Shown piece after piece: positions 13,301-24,600 of a stretch of 64,000 nt of DNA (its first letter is position 1; the number at the start of each line of letters is the position of its first letter). The DNA is from Triticum aestivum. Taxonomy: Eukaryota; Streptophyta; Magnoliopsida; Poales; Poaceae. The translations under genes were made by a program, and so were the position numbers. Where the stretch lies: contig NC_057810.1 in assembly GCF_018294505.1 (NCBI RefSeq), forward strand, positions 707,807,859-707,871,858. The letters run 5' to 3'. The notes beneath the pieces are model-generated. The model saw nothing but the letters and a program-made list of their open reading frames with translations. It was not told the DNA's origin and did no database searches.

Positions 13301-14465
13301 GCTTATATCAGTTCATAGACAAGTGAAAGTGGATACTCTAAAATACGCAAGATAAGCATGAGTGCTATGGATGGCGCTCTCGTAGGGAGACGGGAGCGGA
13401 TCCATAGTGGTGTATTGATATGGGGAATATGTGGACTCGTGTGCGCCACCTCAAAGAGTCGCTTGCAGTCGTAGTTTAGGATAGCCACCGAGTCAAAGCT
13501 GGCTTGCTGCAGTTAAACCCCACCATCCCCTTTGTTGATAATGATGCATATGTAGTTAGTTCTGATGTAAGTCTTGCTGGGTACATTTGTACTCACGTTT
13601 GCCTATTTATGTTTTTGCAGAGAGACTTCGGTCTCGCTAGTAGTTTCGCGTGGACTTCGACGTTTAGCTTGTTACCTCAGCTACGATCTTGTGCCCTCGG
13701 CAGGATCTGGTAGATAGTCAGGCTTCTCAGCCTTTTTCATTTATAGATGTCTGTACTCAGACATGATAGCTTCCGCTTGTGTTTTGACTTGTATGCTCTG
13801 ATTGTTGGGTCATGAGACCCATGATTGTAATATCTCGCTCCTCGGAGCCTATTGAATAAATTACTTGAGTCGTAGAGTCATGTTGTGATGCCATGTTGTA
13901 TTTGCACATATCGAGCATATTGTGTGTATGTTATTGAAATGCTTGGTATGTGTGGGATCTGACCATCTAGTTGTTTATCCTTAGTAGCCTCTCTTACCGG
14001 GAAATGTCTCCTAGTGTTTCCACTGAGCCATGGTAGCTTGCTACTGCTCCGGAACACTTAGGCTGGCCGGCATGTGTCCTTCTTCGTTCCTGTGTCTGTC
14101 CCTTCGGGGAAATGTCACGCGATGAATACCGGAGTCCTGTTAGCCCGCTACAGCCCGGTTCACCGGAGTCCTGCTAGCCCAGTGCTACAGCCTGGATTCA
14201 CTCGCTGATGGCCGACACGTTCGATGCTGGGTCATGGATGCCTGTCCCTGTAAGTCTGTGCCACTTTGGGTTTACGACTAGCCATGTCAGCCCGGGCTCC
14301 TTATCATATGGATGCTAGCGACACCGTCATATACATGTGCCAAAAGGCGCAAACTGTCCCGGGCTAAGGTAAGGCGACACCCGTGGGAATACCGTGCGTG
14401 AGGCCGCAAAGTGATATGAGGTGTTACATGCTAGATCGATGTGGCATTGAGTCGGGGTCCTGACA
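10378..14465 (+). repeat. 3' LTR of the TTCCT Gypsy element
   Basis: A near-identical copy of 2299-6402, 4,088 bp, ending GTCCTGACA at 14465 and followed by the TTCCT duplication. It lacks about 16 bases present in the left LTR near 3135-3155. The same GC-rich, multiply open block appears at about 10870-11780 and is not annotated as coding. Confidence 0.92.
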
Positions 14466-15820
14466 TTCCTTGGCGAAGTACTACTTGCAGCGGAATAAGT
14501 ACTCAAAAGTAAACATAACAGAACACAAGCATAGTCATCATGATGAAATGAAGACAAGCACAGAGTACAGAAAGCATAAGCACAAGATAACACAGGATGA
14601 AGATGCACAGACTGAAGAAATTGAACTGAGGTGATTGAGAAAGTCTTCAGTCAAAGTCTCCAAACAGATATGAACAAGCACACAACAACTGAAATGAGGA
14701 AATGAAAGAGTTGAGGAAATAGAACCAGTTAGCTTGGTGAAGACAATGATTTGGTAGACCAGTTCCAACTGTTGTCTCAGTTGTATGTTTGGTTGGAGCG
14801 GCTAGGTATTTAAACCTGAGGACACACAGTCCCGGACACACAGTCCTCACCATATTCCCCTTGGGCTAAGGTCACACAGACCTCGCCCAATCACTCGTGG
14901 TAAGTCTTCAGGTGACTTCCAAACCTTCACAGACTCGGTCACTCGGTGATCCACAATTCCTCTTGGATGCTCTAGACCATGACGCCTAACCGTCTGGAAG
15001 AAGCCCAGTCTTCAAAGGTAACAAGCGTCGGATCCACGTAGGATCAATCTCTTCAGTGATGCTCAATCATTTTGGGTTTGAAGGTGTTTGGGTTTGCGTT
15101 TTCCTCACTTGATGATTTTCGCTCAAAGTCCTCGGAGGATGGGATGCTCTCAAAAGACAAGTGTCAGTTTCTCTTGGAGCAGCCAACTAGCTAGTGGTTG
15201 TAGGGGGCGGCTATTTATAGCCTAGGAAGGAGCCTGACATTATAAGACATAAATGCCCTTCAATGATATGACAGTTAGGTGGGTAGATATTTTGGGACGG
15301 CTGGCGCATAGCACAGCAACGGTCGGAAATTTGATTCTCAAATTCCTCAGGGCTATCATGTTCCTCACTGTGTAGGCAATCCGCACTGGCGAATTCCTAA
15401 CTCCTCAGTTAGAACAAATTCCTCAGAGACCAGAAGAACTTCGTCTCTGTCACTGAAGAAATTGACTGAACTGTATGAGATTTCCAATGGCTTCACTCAA
15501 AGGGATTGGTAGGTGTAGGATTTTGAGTCGAGCATCACATGGAAATTTTTCTTAGTATTTCCTCGACCCCCCTTTAACAGTACGGTGTTTCCTATGACTC
15601 AAGAAAGAGAAAATGAAACTACGAAAAGAAAAGTCTTCAGAAAGTCTTCAGAAATACAAAGTCTTCGGTTGAAGAACTTCATTTTTAGGGGTTGACTTTC
15701 TCTGTAAATATCAAACTCCTCATAGACTTATAGACCTGTGTACACTCACAAATGCATCATTCTCTTAACCTATAAGTCTTTAATACACCAAAATCACTAA
15801 GGGCACTAGATGCACTTACA
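14466..15820 (-). repeat. 3' LTR of the Sirevirus-like Copia (larger part)
   Basis: On the minus strand the LTR starts TGTAAGTGCATCTAGTGCCC at 15820, immediately after a purine tract, and runs left to 14466, where the TTCCT Gypsy interrupts it. It resumes at 2298 and ends near 2223-2235 beside a run of about 12 G. The outer end is uncertain because the last bases do not give a clear ...CA with a known target duplication. Rejoined, the LTR would be about 1.4 kb. No gene is seen in it. Confidence 0.75.
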
Positions 15821-15836
15821 ATCTCCCCCTTTTTGG
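15821..15836 (-). other. Polypurine tract of the Sirevirus-like Copia
   Basis: On the minus strand CCAAAAAGGGGGAGAT lies directly before the LTR start TGTAAGTGCATC. This is the strand-priming tract for Copia plus-strand synthesis and defines the inner LTR edge. Confidence 0.8.
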
Positions 15837-16321
15837 TGATAGATGACAATATAGGTTAAGTTTTCAACGGGGATAAACATATGAAGTGTAAATACTGATA
15901 TTGAGGAATTTGATTACAAGATATAGAAGAACTCCCCCTGAAGATGTGCATAGTGAGGAATTTTCTTTTGAAGCAATGCACACTTGAAGAGTATAATCAT
16001 GGAGATGTCCCCTATATCTTGTAATTCATACACGCATTTGACATATAATATGAAGAATTGGAAATGCATGATGAAATATGGCGACTGATGTAATTGAGCA
16101 TGCGTGCATAGACATTAATGAGGAATAAGCATGCAGAAGAACTTAGCAAAAGTATCAGGACACCATAGAGTTTAAGTTTACAACTCGATCCAACAAAGTC
16201 ATCAAAAGAACGAGAGTTGTAACTTAGCAAAAAAACGCCCATAAAAGATAGACCCGCTTGAAGACTAACTCAAATTTCTCCCCCTTTGTCATCGAATGAC
16301 CAAAAGGGTTGAAAATGAGGA

Positions 16322-19300
16322 CTAACGCCCCTGAAGAATATCATGATAATGGAGGAGCGCCAGCGTTGTTGGGGTCGTGTGTCGCTGTAGGGCCTGCCGC
16401 AGTGTCGTCCAAGTCTTCATACTCGTCCGGGTCGCACGATGAAGAAAATGAACTGGCCACCAAGGAACGAGCCTTGACCTTCTTGTATTTCTTTGGTGGG
16501 GGAGCAGACCAGTTAAAATTTTCCTTGAAACCCATTGCTTCACCTCTTCTTCACCATAGAGATGTGACAGAATAGCCAGGTGCAATCGAAGACTTCATGG
16601 AGGTAGTAATGGTTTTTCTTCACTGCATTATGTGTAGCAGTCATGTTGTGAAGAATAGAATCAAACTGACGCTTAACCCATTTGTGGTTTCGATCCACCT
16701 TCTGGTGAAGACTAAGAAGCAGCTCACGGTCAGTCATCACACGAGGAGCAGTGGCTTGAGGATTTGGCTTGGATGCATTGGCAGCAGAATCATGAGTGGC
16801 AAAGTCATCATTGGTGGAATAAGATGCAGCTTTGCGAAACTGACCATCCAATGGACGAATGCCTTCATCAATAACAGTTGGTGCCTTGCCCTTCTCATCA
16901 GTTGAGGAATATGTCCGCTTGAGGATTTCAATCGGGGGCAAGTAGCTGAGGTGATTCTGAAAATCAGCTTTGTAGTTGAGTGAAGACCTTGTTTTGAGGA
17001 ATCTCATAATGCAAGGGGCATAAGGCTTCAGCTCAAACGGAGAAATTGCAACATTTGCAAGAGTCCTCATGAAGAAATCATGATAATGGACAGGGATACC
17101 ATGCATGATGTTGAATAGCAGATTCTTCATGATGCCAACAATTTCCTCATCAGATGAGTCGTGGCCTTTGATAGGACTCAAAGTCTTCGTTAGAATGCGA
17201 TAGACTGTTCTTGGCACATACAACAATTCCTTCACGAGGAATTTGGTCCTTGGGGCTTGACCAGGCTTCAGAGGCTTCATTAGCACTTGCATGTAATGAG
17301 CAGTGAGTTCAGGCTCTTGGTACAAACAACGAGCACCTTCACGTGGAGGACTGATTGGCAGGGCATGAAGCAATTCAGAGGCTGGTGCCTTATAATGAGT
17401 GTTTTTGGTCATCCAGTCCAACACCCAAGTGTTGATATCATCAGCATGACCTGTGATGTGCAGCGTTGCATAGAACTGAAGAATAAGCTCTTCATTCCAA
17501 TCAACAATGTCAGAGCAAAAATTGAGCAGTCCTGCATCATGAAGCACACTGAGGACTTGAGAGAAGCAAGGCAATGATTCCATGTCCATGTGAGGAATAT
17601 GCTCGTGGTCGAAGACTTTGTCTTTGTTGAAAAGCAGTGAAGAATAGAAGTTGGCCTGGCTGGCAGTCCAAAAGCGCTTCCTTCTAAGACGAGTGGAGTC
17701 ATAGGGATTGAATTCACTGAAGAAAACATGCTCGCCGAAGAAGTCACCACCCTTGAATTTCTGCTTCTTTGAGAATGGATCCTTTGGCTTGGGCTGAGGA
17801 GTATCAGTCAATTGCATCACCACCTCAGGAATCCCAGTCTCAGGATCCACAGACTTAGGAATTTCAGGCTCTTCAGCAGTTGTAGCCTAGGTCTTCAATT
17901 CTTCATTTACATTTTCATCAGCACTAGTGGCTGGAATTTCTTCATGGATAGATGGGGTTGCATGAGGTTCTTCAGATCCCATTTGTACTTCATTAGCAGC
18001 AGGGGACTGAGGAATTGCTTGAGGTGGAGTGAACATTGGAGAGCTGGGGTGCTCACTTTCCCAAAAGTCATCATTCAACACAGGTGTGGTACATCCAATG
18101 TCCACATCCTCATCTTCCATTTCTACAACACCGGAATCTTCAGCAGTAAACTAAGGCATAGGCGAGGACACAACTGGTGTTGAAGGGATATCATCCACTT
18201 CAATTTCTTCATCCAACTGCTCTGACAAAGTAGCAGAAGGATTCTCTTCATCGGATTCGCTTGGAATCACATAATCTTCACGAAAAGGAACAAGGTCCTT
18301 TGATGGCATGAATGAGACAGGAACGACATCAATTGGGTTGTCAATTGAGCTTGTCAGAGGCTTCATCTTCTTCGGAGCTGAAGAACCTGATGAAGTTGAT
18401 CCATTCCTTTTCTTCATAGCTGCATGCTCTGCAGACTTGATCTTCTTCACATCAGATGCAGATGGAAGGATCGGAGTTGGTGTAGGCGCATGAGCGGCAG
18501 AGGAATGTGGTTCATTTTCTTCAGGCACAATTGATATAGTTGCCCTGACTTCTTCATTTTATTCAGGCGCACCACTAGTGGATGCCCTGCAATTTCTCCA
18601 CTGGCTGGAATGCAGTCATCAGCCCTGGTACTTTCATTTTCTTCAGCAGCCTGATTGTCATCAGCGGTGCTGGCATGTTCTTCAGTAGGCTAAGCAGATG
18701 CTTCAGCCTGAGGATTACTTGTTGCGTTGGGGCTGCAACATTTGAAGTGAGTTTATCAGTAATCTTAACAAATCTGACTTTGTCTCCAAGCCAGTTAGCA
18801 TAGTAGCGATCAAATTCATCACTCAGTTGCTTGATCTCAGCTTGCAAGGGAATGAGTTGTTCAGGGGTAAGAGTGAGGACATTGTCCTTTAGGTAGTGCT
18901 GCTTCTTGTACTGCGCTTTCTTCACTCTTCTTCCTTCTTCAAATTTCCACTTCTCTTCTTCAATGGAGGCAGTCAAAACATGACTTTGACCAGGAGTGAG
19001 GTTCATCTCCAGCAAAGGCATGTTTTGGTCCTTGTGCCATAGATCAACGAAATCTAGGATCAACGGATCCAATAACAGTGGCACAATGCTGCCTTTGGCT
19101 CTAGCGGCCCTGGCCTGCTTGTCTCTGATGATTTCGGCAAGTTCTTCATTATTAGCCTCATCATCAGACGACACTTGAAAAGTGACCTGCTTCTTGTGAG
19201 GACTTGCTCGAGAGCCTCATCCAGCGGTGGCCTTTTTCTTCAGCAAAGAGGGGCCAGTTGAGGAATTTGGTGCAGCTGAGGAACTCGCAGAAGCTCCTGA

Positions 19301-20101
19301 GGCAATTGAGATGCATGTAGTCCTTTGGCACGTGGCGAGATGCGTAGGTGCAGAGGATTTAGTGGGAGCAGCTGAGGACTTTGTCGGAGGAGCTGATGAC
19401 TTTGAAGGAGGAGGAGCAGTTTGAGGAATTGGCCGTGAGGGATTTGAAGAATCTGGTCGTGAGGGCATTGAAGAATCTGGCCGTGAGGGCATTGCTAAGG
19501 AACTTGGCCATGAGGGCATTGCAGGAGAAGCACTTGGCTTGTGCGCAGGCTTCTTAGGCATTGCCTTCTTTGGCTTGCTTGCAGAGGCCTCAGCAGTGGT
19601 AGCAGCAGCAGCAGAGTCTTCATTAAATTTCCTCACTGCTTCCTTTGCTTGTTTGGCCAGTTTGGCCTGGCGCTTTGGCCATTCATCAAGATAATCCTCA
19701 CCGCGCTTGAGGCTAGTGGGATCTGCCAATTGGCCAGGTGCCAACGGAGGTCTTGGGCATGGAGGGTTGAGAGCGAATTTCTTCATATACTTGGGAGTAA
19801 CATATCTGTACTCCCTCCATTCCCGTGCCCATCTCCTCTCAATCTTTCGAACGCGCACCTTGCGATGATTTATATCCTCCTCAGGGGGTGTGCAGTACCC
19901 AGCATAAATGTCATCAGGGATTTCAAAAGCAGTATTGACCTCGGGCCTCTTTCCACCCTTCTGTGGCTTCCTTCCATCAGCCATTTTCTTCAGCTTAGGA
20001 ATATGAACAACTGAAGTTTCTGAAGAGGTATGCAACTTTTCTTCGAGGAACGCTGCAAATGAGTTAAGTTTATGAGAACCTAGCGATTCAGCAACGGACA
20101 T
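16322..20101 (-). pseudogene. Sirevirus accessory (envelope-like position) ORF, broken
   Basis: Minus-strand coding sequence runs from MSVAESLGSHKLNSF at 20101 to about 16341. It has a basic, proline/serine-rich amino part (PSRPDSSMPSRPDSS repeats), a charged middle with coiled-coil character (EEEKWKFEEGRRVKKAQYKK), an acidic linker, and a 436-codon carboxy block (17850-16540) with RRKRFWTASQANFYSSLLF and NEELILQFYATLHITG. That block resembles plant-transposon accessory proteins; I cannot assign a function. In-frame stops occur near 19215, 18150 and 17885, with frame changes near 18550 and 16540. Position between pol and the 3' LTR is that of Sirevirus envelope-like ORFs. I see no clear membrane-spanning segment, so the envelope label refers to position only. 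Confidence 0.6.
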
Positions 20102-20698
20102 GAGTACCTATGAACAGAGTCTAGTTGCGAGGAATTTGGAGAGGTCATATGCGTTCTCAGAAGGTTTTTCAAAAAGAATAAGTTTGAGGAATTTGACTAG
20201 ATGAGTCTTGAGGAGTTTCACTAAGCGTTCTTTGTCTTAGGTTCCAGAGTTGTATAGGTTGAAAATCCACACAATTGAGGAATCTTGAAGAAAATCATTG
20301 CTTAGAGAAACGAATCAAGAGCAGATGACATGTGAGGTGTTTAGTGTGTGAAGATTTGAAGAATAAACACCTTTGAAGATTTTCAAGAAAACATTTGAAG
20401 CAAAGAGGGTAGTAAAAGTAACTTTTAATTACCCTTGATGAAGAACACGATGAACTGGGAAGTGTAGATGTGAAGTTCGTCAGTTCAGATCTTCCACGCC
20501 CTAACTCGACACAAGAAGACAGCTATGGCGGTGGCGAAGTGAAGAAATCCGTAACCGGCGCGAGTACGAAGACGACGAGGTCGAGGCAGTGAAGCTCTTC
20601 CTCACCGGCAACGATGAAGTAGCAGTGGTGCTAGGGTTTGAGGAGCTCGAGCGGAAGTGAGAACGAGCGGAGTAAAAACGAAGTGAGGAAGAGGAGAG

Positions 20699-20710
20699 GG
20701 TTTTTATAGT
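20699..20710 (-). promoter_or_regulatory. Candidate internal TATA box for the Copia accessory ORF
   Basis: The minus strand reads ACTATAAAAACC about 600 bases upstream of the accessory ORF start at 20101. It is followed by a pyrimidine-rich, GC-richer leader (20690-20500), like a plant 5' UTR. This lies downstream of pol and far from any LTR, so it could let the accessory ORF be transcribed separately. The rest of 20102-21101 holds no ORF I can support. Confidence 0.4.
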
Positions 20711-21098
20711 CGGAGTGAAAAACTGTACGCGCGAAGAAATCGGATGAACGTGCCCCTGGCCCTTCTCATTCGCTTGACATGTGTCCCCCACGTACTGAGA
20801 GGTGGCGATCGTGTGAGATCGTGGGTGAATAGAAAAATATTATCGTGGGATGCAAAACTGTTTGAGCGGCAAAGCCACAAATTTACATAAGATAAGTTAA
20901 AAGTTCTGTTCGCAATTTCTTCAGCTGACAAGGACATAGTGAATATTTTGAACGAGTTTCAAATAGAACGCACATGTAGGATTTGTGAACAGACTGGGTT
21001 GAGTTTAGCATGGAGGGGGAAGAGTCCGATCACATTCACTTAGCAGAAGAAATCAACTTGAAGAATTAGCAATAAGTGAATGCTGTAGAGGACATAAA

Positions 21099-21101
<3 letters not shown>

Positions 21102-21146
<45 letters not shown>
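21102..21146. repeat. (TA)n tract at the left edge of the giant element
   Basis: An uninterrupted AT dinucleotide run. Copia sequence ends at ...ACATAAACTC just before it and the foreign block begins GGGTGGGTCTATTATGATAA just after it. Related tracts followed by the same or related sequence recur at 57108-57135 and 60703-60754. Confidence 0.9.
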
Positions 21147-21150
<4 letters not shown>

Positions 21151-21221
21151 GGGTCTATTATGATAACACCCCTTAAGACCTTATTCTGCACACCCAAACC
21201 TTATTCTGCACACCACTAACA

Positions 21222-21665
21222 GATCACGCCGCCGCCCCTCTCCTCCTGGCCTTCTACCACGGCAGCGGCCTGAGCGAGCCGCCGCCCCTCCCCTCCCGGC
21301 CTTCTACCGCGACAGCGGCCTGGGCGAGCCGCCGCCCCTCCCCTCCCGGCCTTCTTCCGCGGCGGCGGCCTGGGAGCGATGACGCCCCTCCCCTCCCTGC
21401 TTTCTCCCGTGGCGGCGGCCTGGGCGAGCCGCCGCCCCGCCCCTCCCGGCCTTCTTCGGCGGCAGCGGCCGGCAGCGACGCCGCCCCTCCCCTCCCGGCC
21501 TTCTTCCGCGGTGTCGACCAGGCAGCAACGCCGCTCGTCGCCTCCCGGCCTTCTTCCGCGGCAGTGGCCGGCAGCGACGCCGCCCCTCCCCTCCCGGCCT
21601 TCTTCCGCGGCGGCGGCCAGGCAGCGACGCCGCCCGTCCCCTCTCGGCCTACTTCCGCGGCAGGC
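21222..21665. repeat. GC-rich minisatellite at the left end of the giant element
   Basis: About eight imperfect copies of a roughly 57-60-base unit built around CTCCCGGCCTTCTTCCGCGG and GCGACGCCGCCCCTC. Frames are open on both strands across it, so I do not treat it as coding by itself. The first transposase exon appears to begin in or just after it. Confidence 0.75.
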
Positions 21666-24600
21666 ACCGAGCAACACCAGCCTATCGTCATTCTTCCACG
21701 GTAGCAGCTCGGTAGCGCCGCCACCGAACTCCTCCGGGCCTGCAATTAGCTGTACTTCATCAGATGTGGATTGGTACTGCCTCGACATCAAACCAATTCG
21801 AGCAAGGAGGAGTGTGCGCAAGGTTGCTTCATCCACGGTAGCTTCTTGGAATAAGTCTGCATCGACCTTCAGAGCAAATCCTCCTTCCCCGTTCACCTTG
21901 AGCAATGTCCAGACCGCCCATGAACTTCTGAAGGGCAAGTGGACTGCACGGGCGAATGCGAAAGTTGTGCAGGCGGACGAGAAGGGAACTTCCTCCTGTA
22001 AACGCAAGAAATCACTACATCACGAGGTAAGCAGTACACTTCCTCAACCATCTCCGTGTAGTTATCATAGACAAAGCAGTACAAGCAGTACAACGCGCGA
22101 TTATGGAGCACAAACCCTATGCAGTGTGGTTGCTTCAGTTCGTTGTGGGGGAAAATGTAGTATGCTTGTGTAGGTTCATTACGGATAACGATGCAGTGCG
22201 GTTGCTTCAGTTCACCTTGCGGGGTGATGCAGTCACCCTGCAATGCTTCGGCAGTACAATTTTAAACACATTGTAGTTCGCATGATTCAGTTCATTTAAC
22301 CTGACAATGCAGCTCGGTCATTTTGTGTGCAGGAGATGACGTTCAGCGGATACAAAATGCCGCGCATAATTGACAGCACTGAGAACAACAACTTTCAGAA
22401 GAGTGGATATTCTTCTGAAAGAGATACTGGCTGGGTTACACCTGAGATTCCTCGTGGATTCTTCACGACGACAAACAGGATGCAGTACTCTCCACAAGAA
22501 GATTTTTCCCAGGAAGAAGATGTAGTTGAAGATGACGATGATGTCACATTCGTATGGGAAGGCACTCACCAACGCAATGATGAAGACGATGACGATGAAG
22601 ATGAGCCGATAACAGTTCTCAACCCAGAGTATAAGCACGAGTTCACTATGTTTGGACAGCAAGTCCGAACAGACAATGATGACGCAGTTGAACACGATGT
22701 TGAAGCAGATGATGATTATGTCTATGATGATGTGCCACTGCTCCAAAATTTTAAAACCAATCCACCCAGACATCGTCACAACACTAGATTACCACCACGT
22801 CCACCTGCCGCACCCCAAAACAGAGCTCAGCGTCCACCTGCTGCACCAAAAAACAGAGCTCCAACCAGACCTGTTGCATCAACTTCGACGCTGCGACCAC
22901 CAACGGTGCCTCGGTCAAAAGTAAACAACAGGTACAAATCCTCCTCACTGTTACCGCCATGAGATCCTCAACTGCACAGATCTGCTATAACCCCCCCATG
23001 TCCAATACAACCCGGCGAGCTGCAAACACCATCGGGCGAACGACTCTACACATATGTAAGTTTATGGTCTAAAAAAAATAGTTGCAGTCCATTTAGATAA
23101 CATTGCAGTGCACACTGATATTTCTTGTGTGGTTTGGCTAGGAACATTGCAAATGCTTTATTAAACTCGTATGCACTCCTCGTATTTAAAAAACAGAACA
23201 AAACAAATTATCTCATAGAGCATTGCAATTAATGCAGGATAAAAACATGCCGCTGAACCTCGTACCTGCTGCTGGAATGAAGTTCACCACGTATGACAAG
23301 GCATGTGACTTTTACAGCAATTATGCAAGATGTGCAGGGTTTGGTATACGCAAGAGGGCAAAACACAGGACAAATGCCTACATTGTCTACTCAAGAGAAG
23401 GGGTGCACAAGCAGGCTGTGTCAGATTATCACCAGGTACGTCAGAAGACATCAAAAAGGATTGGCTGCAATGCAAAGATTAGAGTAAAAAAAAGGAAGGA
23501 TGAAAAATTTGTGATAGAAATGGTTCAACTCAACCACAATCACAAGATGCTGGAAAGCCCCGGGATGCTTTTGCACATGCGATCGCACAAAAAAGACGAT
23601 CCCTTGATAGACCAGTTAGTGAAAGACATGCAACTGGACAACCACACACATGCTCAGATGATGTCGACGCTGTCGCGTATGTCCGGAGGTCTGCAGTACA
23701 TGGGACATACTAGCCGCGACTGGGTAAACAAGTAAGCACGTAACAGAGCATATCTCTTGAGCATTCTATCTGTAATTATTCTCTGTTTGATGAGATAAGT
23801 TTGCATTGTCTCTGAAAATGTAGGAAACAGAAGTTTGCCAGAGAAGAGTCTGAAGATGATGTCAAGAAACTTCTGGATTTCTTCGAGAAAATGCAAAAGA
23901 TAAACCCAGATTTCTTCTATGATAATGACGTTGATGCAGATAACCGTGTAAGAAACTTCTTTTGGGCAAACGCAAGTTGCAGAGGATCGTATGAAGATTT
24001 TGGAGACTGCGTTACATTTGACACGACGTATAAAACTAACAAATTCCACATGCCGCTGGGAGTGTTTGTGGGGGTGAACCATCATCTACAGAGCACCATA
24101 TTTGCTGTTGCACTCGTGCGAGATGAAACAATACCATCATTTGAGTGGGTTTTCAAAACCTTTCTGAGGTGTATGAACAACAAGCCGCCAATCTGCATGC
24201 TCACAGGTACAAAAAATAAAAAACACCTGCATACTTACGTTTTATTTTGTGCACTTATATTTCTTCCATCTATCTTGCACACACGCAAACAACATAATAA
24301 AAAAACACTGTTTGTCTCTTCTCAGACCAGTGTTCTTCGATGAAGGCAGCATTAAAAACTATCCTCCCACAAACTCTGCATAAGCTATGTCGGTGGCATA
24401 TCATGAAGAAGTACAAGGACCACCTCGCCTTGATGTATAAGGCGCACGAGAAGCTCAAGGAAAAACTCAATGCAGTGCTGAACCACCCACTAATGCCATC
24501 AGAATTTGAACGATCATGGAAGAACCTCATTCAGAGGTACAACTTGCAAGACGACGAAGTGATGAATTCGCTGTGGGATGACAGGCACGAGTGGATCTCA

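Larger units (their letters stand above)
2299..14465 (+). mobile_element. Complete Gypsy-type LTR retrotransposon, non-autonomous (LARD-like)
   Basis: Two long direct repeats starting TGTCACATCCCTAGCTTC and ending GGGGTCCTGACA enclose a 3,975-bp interior. The 5 bases on either side are identical (TTCCT at 2294-2298 and 14466-14470), a clean target duplication. A primer-binding site follows the left LTR and a purine-rich tract precedes the right one. Aligned by eye, the LTRs differ at roughly 37 positions in about 4,090, plus a few indels (one of about 16 bp near 3135-3155). The interior has only decayed pol remnants. Long LTRs with a short unproductive interior resemble the barley LARD Sukkula and its wheat relatives; the family name is inference and needs a repeat-library match. 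Confidence 0.93.

Noticed and set aside
21216..22007. 263-codon minus-strand frame at the left end of the giant element
   Set aside because: It is antisense to the first transposase exon and generated by the GC-rich minisatellite; no domain.
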